64,000 nucleotides of DNA from Novosphingobium sp. MW5. GTDB lineage: Bacteria; Pseudomonadota; Alphaproteobacteria; Sphingomonadales; Sphingomonadaceae. The position numbers and the translations under genes are program-made. The notes beneath the pieces are model-generated. The model worked only from the letters and a program-made list of their open reading frames with translations. It ran no database searches and was not told where the DNA came from. The DNA is taken from the NCBI GenBank assembly GCA_025938935.1, contig JAPCWB010000001.1, positions 2,294,001-2,358,000 on the forward strand. Reading direction: 5' to 3'. Below are positions 16,972 through 26,128 of this stretch, piece after piece (within the stretch, counting starts at the first letter, position 1; every line of letters starts with the position of its first letter).

Positions 16972-17420
16972 CGGTCACCCTCCTGCATTGAAGCGCCAAG
17001 GCGACTTCGTACCATCCAGGGGGTGGCTAAATCAATTACGCGGTGTCCAACATCCCGGGCATGAATGCGGAGCGGGAATTCTCCGTTGTCGCACTCTGGC
17101 CTCGCTGGCTCGGACCAGGGTGCGGCGTTCTTGTCGCTGACCCGCAGGCACTCTTGCGGCTCTCCTGGCCGAACTCCGGCTGGCGCCCAGTCCCGCGCGC
17201 CTGGCGTTTGGCTGCGTCGAGCCCTGCAAGGGTGCCGTTTCTTGTTGGCTCACGGAGCGAGCCTGACGCACCGCTCTTCAGAGACGTCTAAATCGTTGGT
17301 CAATACCGACCGATGAATGAGGGGAGGGGGCTTGGGAATGATGCCGAGGAATGCGACCATTCCCGAGTAATTTGGTCTTCTCGGCAGCTAAGTTTCTGCT
17401 ATGTTCCAAGGATCAGACCA
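16972..17420. other. Noncoding end of the IS110 element and adjacent spacer
   Basis: 449 bp without a supported protein gene. The part next to the transposase start is the place where IS110 elements encode their bridge RNA, and the stretch from about 17060 to 17240 is very GC-rich with many short self-complementary segments. I did not fold it, so this is a candidate region only. The element boundary is not resolved. A weak promoter and the ribosome site for the gene at 17421 lie at the right end. Confidence 0.35.
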
Positions 17421-17651
17421 ATGACCGCCATCATGACCGATTTCGACTTCAAGCGCGGTAGCGAACCAGTCCCCGAGAAATGGGAGGGCCTTGCCGAGCT
17501 TGATCGTGCGCTCGCTGAAAACCGTCTGACCGAATACCGAGCTCGGAAGGCATGGGCTGATCCTTGGAGCCGCCGCATTACGATTGGCGTGCTCACTTTG
17601 ATCGCATGTGTTCTCGCGTTTCTTGCCGGCGGCACATTCGGCCTTTGGTGA
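17421..17651 (+). CDS. Small single-pass membrane protein of unknown function
   Basis: 76 residues from ATG 17421, chosen because AAGGA lies about 12 bases upstream and the longer reading frame before it looks noncoding. The first 50 residues are soluble and charged (DFDFKRGSEPVPEKWEGLAE, then ALAENRLTEYRARKAWADPW). The last 25 form one clear transmembrane helix (ITIGVLTLIACVLAFLAGGT). I do not recognise a family. It is convergent with traG, with 12 bp between the stops. It could be a small plasmid-encoded membrane protein linked to conjugation (for example entry exclusion), but nothing in the sequence proves that. Confidence 0.5.
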   Translation: MTAIMTDFDFKRGSEPVPEKWEGLAELDRALAENRLTEYRARKAWADPWSRRITIGVLTLIACVLAFLAGGTFGLW

Positions 17652-17663
17652 TCAATAAATCGC

Positions 17664-20372
17664 CTACCATTCTTTCACATCGTCGGCAGCTTCAGCACTG
17701 GCGCCCTTGGCGGGATCGGTAACTCTTTGGAGATCCGATCGCTGTCTCGAGATCCGCTGATGGCCTGCGCCTTGTTGTCGACTGACCTCGTCATGGATGG
17801 CTGTTGGATCCGGCCCTTGTGGCAGACCACCCGGCGCAGGAATGACCCCGAGCTGGCTTGAGGCGCGAACGCTGGCGGGGCTGCTGACAGACGGGCTTCC
17901 GATCGGCGCAACAGGAGGCAAGACGAGGTCGCTTTCAACCTGGGACTTGATGCTTCCTGCATAAGATTCAACAAACTTGCGTTGAAGCGCTTGGCCCTTT
18001 GGGCTGAGCTGGAATGCCGTATCGTCGAACCGCACATTGCCATAATAGTCGCGATTGCTGTCGATCTCGGCCATTCCCCATTCGCGGTAAGCCTGGCTGA
18101 GATTGAGATTTCCGGCCGCATTGCTCCCTGAAAAGAACGAAGCCTGCTCTTCGAGCCGGTTGCCGGTCTCTTCGGACCGGCGTGCCTCAAGAGTGCTGGT
18201 CTTGGTCTCGGTAAGTGAGGCATTGAGCCCGCTGGCAGTCGAATGTACGCGGCTATTGGTCGAGGTGCTGACCGTTCGAAGGAACCCGTCGCGCGTGCTA
18301 TTCCAATTGCGGCTCTCTGCGCTTTGGCTCAACGAACCGTAGATTTTGGAGCGGTCCTCAGAGGCAATGCCGATGTCGCTGTCAGTCCAGGTTCTGGTTC
18401 CGCCACCCTTCACGCCGACCTTTGCCGAAGCAACGCCTGCGTTAATTCCAGCGTCAGCGCTCGCTTCACCTCCCAAGAACCACGCCGTTGAAATGTCATC
18501 CGCCGCACGGCGCGACAGCCCGAACTGGCGTTGCAAGCCAAGTGAAGCCTGATCAACCTCGCCGTAGGCAGTCTGTACGCTGTCGGAGCTTGAGGTGCCC
18601 GTGGCGGTCTCGATGCTCTGGCCGCTGTTGGTCTGATCGCGGAGCTCACGGAACTGTGAAATCGAGCTGACGGTCGATTGCTGGGCCAGCGCGGCCTTGG
18701 ACTGGCTATTGGCATGGTATCTGCTCGCCATGGTCGAAAGCCGCGAGGAGAAGTCGCGGCCGAGCGTCGGGGTGAACGGGTAGCTAGAGTTCGGGAGCTG
18801 GTCGTAAGCTGCCTCGGGATAGCTGGTCGTCTGGCTGCCGCTGCCACTGATCGTGCGGGTCTGCGCTGCGCCATAAGTAAAGCTCGGCGCGACGGTCCCT
18901 TGGGCGAACTGACGGGTCATCACGGTTGAGTTCTCAAGGCTGGTGTTGCCGAGCGCGACATTGCCGGTACTCGCCTCGCGGGCGGCTTCCTCTGCGGCGT
19001 TCTGGCTCGGATTGAGATAGGAGGTGGCCTGATGCGAGATTGCCATCGCGCCTTTTGCGACGCCGCCCGCGAGAAACGGCACCGAGGCAATCAGGTAACC
19101 GGCGAGGAGGCCAATGTCTGAGTTGACGTCGGCCATGCCGGTGAATGTCGCGAGGCTGAGCCCATTGGTGCCGGCGACCGCGGTCATGTCGGCCGCGCCC
19201 TTGACCATCAGCATCATGTGGAGGATCACGAACAGCGGTCCCCAAGCGGCAAGGTAGAAGAACCCGGTGACATAGCCCTTCAGTGCGAGCGGTCCGGTCT
19301 TGGGCAGCAGGAACAGCGGGAACAGCACCGGGAACAGCGCGTAGAACAGCACGGTCAGCACCACGTTAAGAAGCGGCACCCATTTCATCGCGGAATTCGC
19401 GATCGAGGAGTAGGTCCGCTCGGTCTGGATGTCGGCGCGGGTCTGGGCGTAGACATCGACATTGCCTGCACCGCTCGCGCCACTGAACCCATGCATTGCC
19501 TGGCTCATCGCGTTGATGGTGAGCGTCTGCTTGAACAGGTCGGTGGCGCTCGCCGAAACGCCGGTGAGGTACTGGTAGGCAACCGGCAAATCGGAGAACA
19601 GCTTTGCACGGGCGAGGGCGGCGGTCTTGCCCGGGTAGAGCTGCATCCCGAAGACCTTGCCCATGTAGTCTATCAGGCCCTGCCACTGCCCATTGAGACT
19701 GTCATAGGCTTCGCGGCAGGTGATGATCGTCGAGGTGACCTGGCCGGTGGTAGCGTCCCGGCTGAGGAAGCGCTGCGCGCGGGCCTGGCTGCCGGGCGCG
19801 ATCGTGGTCCAGATGTCGCTGCTCTCGGCGAGCTGCTTCATCGAGTAGCGGCCGAGCAGGACGTCGTAGAACACGCATTGACGAAAATGCTCGTCGAGAT
19901 TGGCGGCAAATTCGGGGTCGGAAATGCGCAGGGACCGCGTGGCATCGTAAAGCCGCGCGCCGTAAATCATCCCGTTCTTCGAGTAGTTGAGATCTCCGGG
20001 GAGGCCAAAAACCACCTCGGCCGAGCCGGTCAGGTAGTCGCCGACCTGGCTGGTGAAGCTCGCCATCAGCGCGAGCCCAAGCGGAACGTTGCTGACATTG
20101 GCAGGCGCGAGGCTGGGATTGAGCCGGTCGGTGATGTGCACGTCGGTGCGCGGCACCATCAGGCAGGTGTACATCAGCGTTGCGCCAAGGAACCAGTTGA
20201 TCCAGGCGCGCCAGTCCTGATTGAACGCCAGCGTGATCGCCGAGAGCGCCAGCCCCATGACCATCACGACCTGGAGCAAGCTCTTGTAGCCGCCATTGCC
20301 GGTCCAGGCGGCGACCGCCTGGAACACATTGACCAGATAGTCGCCGCCGCCAACCGTGAAGATCTCGAGCAT
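17664..20372 (-). CDS. traG: F-type mating-pair stabilisation protein TraG
   Basis: 902 residues from ATG 20372 (MLEIFTVGGGDYLVNVFQAV), preferred over longer frames because the extra N-terminus is an antisense-like Arg-rich stretch that overlaps traH. TraG spans the inner membrane and is needed for pilus assembly (N-terminus) and mating-pair stabilisation or entry exclusion (C-terminus). Seen here are hydrophobic segments at about residues 30-85 and around 330-480 (VLFYALFPVLFPLFLLPKTG, GFFYLAAWGPLFVILHMMLM), followed by a long polar, Ser/Gln/Asn-rich C-terminal half with low-complexity stretches. It is the last gene of the tra operon and ends 12 bp from the convergent small gene. Confidence 0.9.
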   Translation of the reverse strand: MLEIFTVGGGDYLVNVFQAVAAWTGNGGYKSLLQVVMVMGLALSAITLAFNQDWRAWINWFLGATLMYTCLMVPRTDVHITDRLNPSLAPANVSNVPLGLALMASFTSQVGDYLTGSAEVVFGLPGDLNYSKNGMIYGARLYDATRSLRISDPEFAANLDEHFRQCVFYDVLLGRYSMKQLAESSDIWTTIAPGSQARAQRFLSRDATTGQVTSTIITCREAYDSLNGQWQGLIDYMGKVFGMQLYPGKTAALARAKLFSDLPVAYQYLTGVSASATDLFKQTLTINAMSQAMHGFSGASGAGNVDVYAQTRADIQTERTYSSIANSAMKWVPLLNVVLTVLFYALFPVLFPLFLLPKTGPLALKGYVTGFFYLAAWGPLFVILHMMLMVKGAADMTAVAGTNGLSLATFTGMADVNSDIGLLAGYLIASVPFLAGGVAKGAMAISHQATSYLNPSQNAAEEAAREASTGNVALGNTSLENSTVMTRQFAQGTVAPSFTYGAAQTRTISGSGSQTTSYPEAAYDQLPNSSYPFTPTLGRDFSSRLSTMASRYHANSQSKAALAQQSTVSSISQFRELRDQTNSGQSIETATGTSSSDSVQTAYGEVDQASLGLQRQFGLSRRAADDISTAWFLGGEASADAGINAGVASAKVGVKGGGTRTWTDSDIGIASEDRSKIYGSLSQSAESRNWNSTRDGFLRTVSTSTNSRVHSTASGLNASLTETKTSTLEARRSEETGNRLEEQASFFSGSNAAGNLNLSQAYREWGMAEIDSNRDYYGNVRFDDTAFQLSPKGQALQRKFVESYAGSIKSQVESDLVLPPVAPIGSPSVSSPASVRASSQLGVIPAPGGLPQGPDPTAIHDEVSRQQGAGHQRISRQRSDLQRVTDPAKGASAEAADDVKEW

Positions 20373-20406
20373 GGGATGGATTGCCTTCTGGGGCCTGGAG
20401 GGAATG

Positions 20407-21843
20407 TCAGTGGGTGAGGCCGCGGGCTTGCACGCCCCGCGACCAGTCGAGCGCGGCGGCCATGCCTGGCGACATCTGCGTTGCCAGCACGTTCTCGATG
20501 AACGCAGTCTTCTCGATGATCTGGAGGACCGCATTGACCTTCAAATGCGTGTTGGCCTGCCGGTCGGCGAGCGCCTGGCGGACAGTGTTCACTTGCCCCT
20601 GCCACATCGAGATCTTGGCTTCGTCGGCGCCGATGAAGCTCGACATCGAGCGCCCGGCTTCGCTGACGATCCGGTCGAGCACCGCGAACAGCAAGTCGAC
20701 CGAGGCGAGCTCGGCAAGCGTCTCGCGGTCATCGGTTGGCATGCCGCGCCCGTAAGCGGCCTGGACAGTCAGGATCTTGTAGAGCGGGACCGAGGAGACC
20801 TGGAGCAGCTCTTTCTGCGCCGCAGTGATCGGGGTGTCATCACGGATCGCCTGGACCATCCCGTCAATCAGCGACGAAACCCGGTGGCGCAGCGACTTCG
20901 AGACGGGCAGGTTCAAGGAACGGAAGCCCGGATCGAGGCATTTGCCAGTTTCGTCGCAGTGGAAGATCAGGACATTGCCGCTCGTCGTGCCGTCGAGAAG
21001 TGATGTGACCAGGGTCGAGGAGCTTTCGCCAACGATGGGCACGAACTTGCCCGGCTCGTCGTCCTTGGGCGGTACGTAGATGATCGTGCCGAGCAGGGTC
21101 ATCGCATATTCGGCGAGCTCTTGGTCGAGGCTGCCGTTCGGCGAGAAAAACGCGGACTTCTTGAGGATCGTCCAGGTATAGTTGCGCGCGACGCCGGGAT
21201 TGACGTCGTCGTACTTGCCCGCGCCCGCCGCCGTGGTGCTCGAGCGCTGGCCGCGCGTACCGCAGCCGTGCTTGGCGGCGGCGTAATCGGTGAAGATCCC
21301 TTCCGAATTGCCGATCGCCTCGCAGATCGCCTTGTCGGCGAGATCGCCCTTGGGCCAGATCCCGCCGACCAGGCCCTGGGCAAGCTCGCACGAGTTGATG
21401 TTGAGGTTGTTCATGAGCTGAGCCTTCTGGCTGAACTCCTGCATGATCTTCGAGCACTCGGGGCAGACTGTGTCGATTGCGAGGGAGAACGCAAACCCGA
21501 CTGCATTGTTGGCGACGGCTTTGAGCATCGCGACGATCTCGCTCGCGTTGATGAAGCTGAAGGAGCCCGCAAAGATGTCGATCCCGCCGCAGCCGGCCCG
21601 CGCGCGCGGGAGCTGCAGGTTGGCGAGGTTGGTGGTCTTCTGCGGGAAGCGGGTCCAGACGTTGCCGAGGCTGTAGTAGCCCGCCGACTGGCCCCGGAAG
21701 GCGGTCGGCCCGTTGACGTTAGCCGCGCCGCCGACGTCGCTCAGGAACGAGTCCATCGACGAGCCGACATCGGCGTGAAGCGAGGTTAGGGGGAGAGCGG
21801 CCGCCAAGAGTGCGGCGACGATGCGTTTGAACCTAGTAGTCAC
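20407..21843 (-). CDS. traH: F-type conjugal transfer protein TraH
   Basis: 478 residues with a signal peptide (about 1-25, LLAAALPLTSLHADV). TraH is a periplasmic/outer-membrane-associated component needed for F pilus extension and retraction with TraF and TraW. Recognisable segments are SFLSDVGGAANVNGPTAFRG, QSAGYYSLGNVWTRFPQKTT, CGGIDIFAGSFSFINASEIV and a Cys-rich loop (DTVCPECSKIMQE and INSCELAQGLVGG) that is strongly conserved. The gene is intact, starts 4 bp before the traF stop (overlap) and is followed by traG after 34 bp. Length matches F TraH (about 450-480). Confidence 0.93.
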   Translation of the reverse strand: MTTRFKRIVAALLAAALPLTSLHADVGSSMDSFLSDVGGAANVNGPTAFRGQSAGYYSLGNVWTRFPQKTTNLANLQLPRARAGCGGIDIFAGSFSFINASEIVAMLKAVANNAVGFAFSLAIDTVCPECSKIMQEFSQKAQLMNNLNINSCELAQGLVGGIWPKGDLADKAICEAIGNSEGIFTDYAAAKHGCGTRGQRSSTTAAGAGKYDDVNPGVARNYTWTILKKSAFFSPNGSLDQELAEYAMTLLGTIIYVPPKDDEPGKFVPIVGESSSTLVTSLLDGTTSGNVLIFHCDETGKCLDPGFRSLNLPVSKSLRHRVSSLIDGMVQAIRDDTPITAAQKELLQVSSVPLYKILTVQAAYGRGMPTDDRETLAELASVDLLFAVLDRIVSEAGRSMSSFIGADEAKISMWQGQVNTVRQALADRQANTHLKVNAVLQIIEKTAFIENVLATQMSPGMAAALDWSRGVQARGLTH

Positions 21844-22667
21844 GTCCGGCGTCCTTTGTCGTCAGGAGGTAGATGCGGTCCTCGGAGTTCGTCGGCGCTC
21901 ATCACGCCGTAGCCGATCGGGATCGCGCGCCCCGTTGCAGCATCCCACAGCACCACCGCGGGCGTGATCCCGGGATCGAGCCCCATCCTGGTGCGCTGGT
22001 TTGTCTCGACGGTGTAGCGCGGGAAGTGCCGCGAGGGTCCGCCGTCGGTCGAGATGGCGCGCACGGTGATGTGCCAGGTCTGTGCGACGCTCTGGACGAT
22101 CGGCGACATGACTTCGCAGGCGCCGCAGGACTGGGCGAAGAAGTAGAACAGCCCATAGCGCTCGGAGAGATGCGCCATCACGCCGTCGCGTTCGGCTTTG
22201 CGGGTGTCCTGCCAGGCGCGCTTGCCAAGCGTCGAGACCGGACGCTGAAGCGTGTAGTCGAGCTCAGGCTCCTGCCAGATCGCGCGCTGCCAGACATCGC
22301 TGAACAGCGAGGCCTGGTCGAGTTGGCGGCGCTGGAAGCGGATATAGGCAGTGACGTTTTCCGGGCTGGGCTCAAGGATCGCCCTGGCCTTGAGTTCACG
22401 CAGCTCGGCGGTGATCGCATCGAGGCGGCTCGTCGCGCTCGGTTGGCTTTCAGGGAGCGGCTCTTGTCTTTCCGGCGGCTTGGGCCGGGTGCAGTAGAAC
22501 CAGTAGCCGAGGCGCCGCTCTGCGCAGTAGAACGGGTCCTGTCCGTCGATGGTCTGTCCGTTTGGCTGGTCCTCAGCTGCAGCGGGAAGCGGAGCTGAGA
22601 GGAGGCTGGCGGCAAGCAGGCAGGCAGCAGTGAGCCGCCGGGTGCGGCTAATTGCGGGCGTTGGCAT
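21840..22667 (-). CDS. traF: F-type pilus assembly protein TraF (thioredoxin-fold)
   Basis: 275 residues from ATG 22667, which opens a good signal peptide (LTAACLLAASLLSAPLPAAAE). TraF is a periplasmic thioredoxin-like protein that works with TraH and TraW in pilus assembly. The family's F plasmid member lacks the CxxC, but here FFAQSCGACEVMSPIVQS contains a CGAC motif, so disulfide chemistry is possible. The N-terminal part contains PFYCAERRLGYWFYC and a helical region ALRELKARAIL-like; the C-terminal part has the cis-Pro region GITPAVVL. The start overlaps the 3' end of traN by 20 bp once the traN frameshift is corrected. Confidence 0.88.
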   Translation of the reverse strand: MPTPAISRTRRLTAACLLAASLLSAPLPAAAEDQPNGQTIDGQDPFYCAERRLGYWFYCTRPKPPERQEPLPESQPSATSRLDAITAELRELKARAILEPSPENVTAYIRFQRRQLDQASLFSDVWQRAIWQEPELDYTLQRPVSTLGKRAWQDTRKAERDGVMAHLSERYGLFYFFAQSCGACEVMSPIVQSVAQTWHITVRAISTDGGPSRHFPRYTVETNQRTRMGLDPGITPAVVLWDAATGRAIPIGYGVMSADELRGPHLPPDDKGRRT

Positions 22668-24349
22668 AGTAGTCCTCGATCTTCTGCTGGATCTGGGTGG
22701 CGGCCTGGAGCTCGTCGGGGAGCCGAGCGGCATCGGTGAACTCGGCGTAGACCTCGCTGAAATCCATCCGGGAGAGGTCGAGCCGGGCGAATTCGTCGAT
22801 CGTGAAGCCGAGGCACTGCTCGGTCTTGGGCTTGCCCCAGTGGCTTGTTCAGCTGGAGGCGGCCTTGCTCCTGGAGGATCCGGCTGAGCTTGGATTCAAA
22901 GCAGCAGTAGACCTTGCGCTTGGTCAGGCAGACCCCGAGGAACGAGGACGAGCAGTAGGTCCCGACATAGGCGCAGAGGCCCTGGACGTCCTTCTGGTGG
23001 AGCAGCATCTCCTCGCGGCTGCAGCCCAGCGCCACCAGCAGCTGGATCCCCGGGATCAGCGGGAAGCCCTTGCCCTTGCAGCAGTTGAGGATCCCGAATA
23101 CCTTGGACGAGCAGGTCTCGCGGGTGCCCTTGAACAAGGTCAGGCTATCGGGATCGAACTCGCGGCGGGCCTGATCCATTGCATTGAGGGCAACGACCGC
23201 GTCCTTGAACTCGTCGTTGGGGGTGCGCTCGATCGTCTCGCACGAGCCGTCGATGCAGTAGACATCGCCGTCGCAGATGTACTGGTTCGGGTTCTGTGGC
23301 TGATCCGGGACCGGGCAGTCGTAGACCCGCTCGAATGTCCGGCAGGGCACTTCGTCGGTGATGCAGTATTCCTGCTCCAAGGAGCAGCCAGGCGTGGAGG
23401 CGAGGGTGTCGCAGTCCTGTGCCGGGCTGTAGCGGTTGCACTGGTAATCGCGGCGCCAGGCCCAGCAGGGTTGGGTAATTGCCACACCGTCCACGATCCG
23501 GGTTGTTGGATCGCTGTCGGTGCAGGTCTCGGTTGGACTGGAGCAGTTGCTGTCGGCCGCGAGGCTGGCGCACTGGCTCTCATCCTTGCTGGTGGTGACC
23601 ACATTGCGGGTTGTGACACTGATCGGCGATTGTCCGGCAACCAGAGCCGAACAGGTATATTCCGCGATGGGATCGCCAGGTTCGGTGCAGATGAACCGGG
23701 TCCCGTCACGGTAGCCCTGCAGGCAAGGGCCGGGATGGCTCCCAGTCAGCCGGCAAGTCGGCAGATCGTAGGCCGTGCATTCGGGGTCGAGCCGCGGGCA
23801 GTAATAGAGGTAGTCAGTGACTGTCGAGACACTGGCTTGCAGTGTCACCGTGCAGCTTTGGGTACTGCTGTCGACCGTGTAGCCCGTGTTGCAGGTAGCC
23901 TTGTAGCGTGCGGCGGTGCCGCTTGTGGGCGGAAGCGGCACGCAACGGCCCTGCGTGCCGCCGACCGCCATCCCGCTGGTGTAGGAGAGTGGGTCTTCGC
24001 TGATCGTCTTCGACCGGGCGATCGCTGCGTCGAGATCGACCTTGCTGAATGTCGCCCGGCGATCAATCGAATCCCGCATCGTCTGGTAGCCAGTGTTCGC
24101 GCTCGCCTGGCTCGCCGCGGCACGTTCCATCGCCTTGGGATCGTCAAAGTAGCCCGATTGGCTCGGAGTTCCATTGAACCCGGGCACCCGGTCGGCACTG
24201 GGCTGGGTGGTCGCTGCAGCCTGTGCAGCAGCGCCTATATCCTTGCCAAAGGCCTTGCCATCGGCCTTGGCCGCATCTGTGGTGGTTTGGGCCTGCGCAA
24301 CACAAGGCAGAGCGAGCGCCAATACGAGCGCGAGGGTGAGACGGTTCAT
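22648..24349 (-). pseudogene. traN: Outer-membrane mating-pair stabilisation protein TraN, frameshifted
   Basis: From ATG 24349 the frame encodes a signal peptide (LALVLALALPCVAQA) and a Cys-rich body with many CxxC-like pairs, typical of TraN, the outer-membrane adhesin that stabilises mating pairs. Family sequence continues to QEQGRLQLNKP, then one surplus base near 22840 throws it out of frame. In the next frame WGKPKTEQCLGFTIDEFARL, then DLSRMDFSEVYAEF and QQKIEDYYANARN complete a normal C-terminus with a stop at 22648, 20 bp inside traF. The uncorrected frame would run on to 22178 over traF, which is clearly wrong. Conserved codons on both sides of the break favour a sequencing error or a very recent mutation. 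Confidence 0.85.
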
Positions 24350-25104
24350 AGCTGGTCTCCCTGGAGGCGGGCGAGATGCTGCGCGGCAATCCGCGCACCG
24401 GGCCCGCCTCCTTCAGCAAATGTGCGCAGCGCGTATTCGGCGGTGACGTTGCCGTTCATCCGGTCGTAGGGCGGCACTGCACTGGTGCAGTCGAACCCCG
24501 AGCAGAGATCGAAATCGCTGGCGGTGACGACGTAGGCTGGGACCTCGCTAACGCTGAACGCGCGGAACAGCCGCGGGTCGATCCCGACCCCGTCCATGCG
24601 CTCGCCGGGCTTCAACACCTTGCCGAGCGCCTCCGTCATGACCTTGGCCGAGCCTTGGGTAAGCCCGCGAAACACCACGACGCCGCCGGCACGGGTGACA
24701 TCGTCCATCATCTGGCGCAGTGCCTGGGGCGGCATCGACAGCGAGGCAAAGGCGATGAACCGCGGCGCTTCGCCGAGCCCGTCCTTGGCCATATCCCCGG
24801 CGTCGGCGACCATCCGGTCGAAGTCGAACGTTGCATCGCCCGGCGCGGGGCGGGGAACGGCACCGGCATAGCGGCGGCCATTGGCCTTGCCCGCTTCGGC
24901 GCTCTCGCTCGCGTCCCCGGTGACCTGCTTCGCGCGCTCGCGCGCGCTCGCTGCAAGTGCTTCGGCTTCGGCGGTCTGGTCGGCGGCGCGCGTGCGGATC
25001 GATGCAAGATCGATGTTCGGGTCGCTGGACTGCGCCAGCGCACCGCCAAAAGCAGAGCTGGCGGCAAGGGCTGCTAAAGCAAGGGCTTGAAGATGACTTT
25101 TCAT
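24346..25104 (-). CDS. trbC: Type-F conjugative pilin assembly protein TrbC
   Basis: 252 residues from ATG 25104, which gives a signal peptide (MKSHLQALALAALAASSAFG). Residues about 130-250 form the TrbC_Ftype domain: FIAFASLSMPPQALRQMMDD, VTRAGGVVVFRGLTQGSAK, GIDPRLFRAFSVSEVPAYVV and DFDLCSGFDC. This thioredoxin-like periplasmic protein is needed for F pilin assembly together with TraW; in some plasmids the two are fused. The preceding central part has a helical, Ala/Glu-rich stretch. The gene overlaps both neighbours by 4 bp (traU upstream, traN downstream), as expected for a coupled operon. The reading frame is intact. Confidence 0.92.
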   Translation of the reverse strand: MKSHLQALALAALAASSAFGGALAQSSDPNIDLASIRTRAADQTAEAEALAASARERAKQVTGDASESAEAGKANGRRYAGAVPRPAPGDATFDFDRMVADAGDMAKDGLGEAPRFIAFASLSMPPQALRQMMDDVTRAGGVVVFRGLTQGSAKVMTEALGKVLKPGERMDGVGIDPRLFRAFSVSEVPAYVVTASDFDLCSGFDCTSAVPPYDRMNGNVTAEYALRTFAEGGGPGARIAAQHLARLQGDQL

Positions 25105-26128
25105 AGCGCGCAGCAGTTCCGTTTGCGCCAGACCAGGTAGCCCATGTCTTCCCCGATCGCGGGGTAGACCTGGCCGGCCGACATGAAGGTGGTGGATGCG
25201 CCGATCGGCGCGCAGGCGTAGCGACCTTTGGTTTGCGGGTTGGGGTTGGTGGCCTGGAAGCGGTATTGCTGCTTGCGCATCACCGGCATCAGGTATTTGC
25301 CGCAAAGTCCCTTGCCGCCCATCGTGCCCCAGGCGACGAGTTCGCGGTGGAGCTTGTAGGCAAAGCGCGAAAGCGCGAGGCGCGAGGCTTGGACGTGGCC
25401 GATCGTCGCCGAGACGTTGCCGTTCAAGGGATACATTGAGCCCTCGCAGCCCGCGCACCAGAACAGGCTGTCCGAGGGCAGCTTGGTGGTTGCGAGCACG
25501 CAATCGGCGGCGCAGGCGGCAAGCGCCAGCGGGTTGGCGAACAGCACCGCTTCGGGGTTGATGATCGCGGTGAGCTCGCTGTCCTGCCACAGCGGATCGA
25601 TCTCGGTGATGTAGAGGATGTCGACCGAGCCGGACTCAAGGCAGAGGAAGTCGGCGACGAGCTCCATCCAGTAGATCAGCGGATAGGCGTACCAATGGAT
25701 ATTCCACTGCGAGTTGTACTGAGCGTTGCCGCCGACCGCCGAGGGCCCGGCCATGGTCTTGAACCCGATGTCGAACCCCGGATCGAGCTTGAGTCCGCCG
25801 AGGTTGACGAAGCACCACGGCTTCATCGAGACGTCGGCAAGCCGCACCGGCTCCCAGAACCCAATCGCGATTCCGGGACGCAGCCCGCACAGGCATACCG
25901 GCAGATCGGGATTGTCGGGATCGGGGCGGTTGGAGGGCCAGATCTTGAGCCCCCGATCGAGATCGGGAACAGGCACGACCAGCAAATGTCGGTGATCGGG
26001 TTGACGAAATGCCCGGTGCACTTGCCCGGCGTTCCGGCATGGGCAGGTGCAGTCGTTCCAAGAACCATCAGGCTCGACGCGAGCAATGCCAGACAACGCT
26101 TTGCGAACGATGATCTTTTGCGGCTCAT
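25101..26128 (-). pseudogene. traU: Conjugal transfer pilus assembly protein TraU, frameshifted
   Basis: ATG 26128 opens a signal peptide (CLALLASSLMVLGTTAPAHA) and GKCTGHFVNPITDICWSC, LFPISIGG. The frame is then lost at a G5 run (C5 at 25950-25954 on the plus strand). Adding one G restores GLKIWPSNRPDPDNPDLPVC and the whole TraU body: CGLRPGIAIGFWEPVRLADV, PWCFVNLGGLKLDP, YPLIYWMELVADFLCLE and CxxCEGSMYPLNG. TraU is an exported, Cys-rich protein essential for DNA transfer and pilus assembly. Corrected length is about 342 residues, normal for the family. It overlaps traW and trbC by 4 bp each. The pattern fits a homopolymer miscall. Confidence 0.87.

Noticed and set aside
19218-20417. A 399-codon open frame on the plus strand
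   Set aside because: Antisense shadow of traG with no recognisable domain, whereas the minus-strand frame carries TraG features.
22178-22647. C-terminal extension of TraN over traF
   Set aside because: This tail is out-of-frame translation after the indel near 22840; the natural TraN end is at 22648.
22802-24469. A 555-codon open frame on the plus strand
   Set aside because: It is antisense to traN, has an Arg/Ala/Gly-rich composition without domains, and is explained by high-GC third positions of the real gene.
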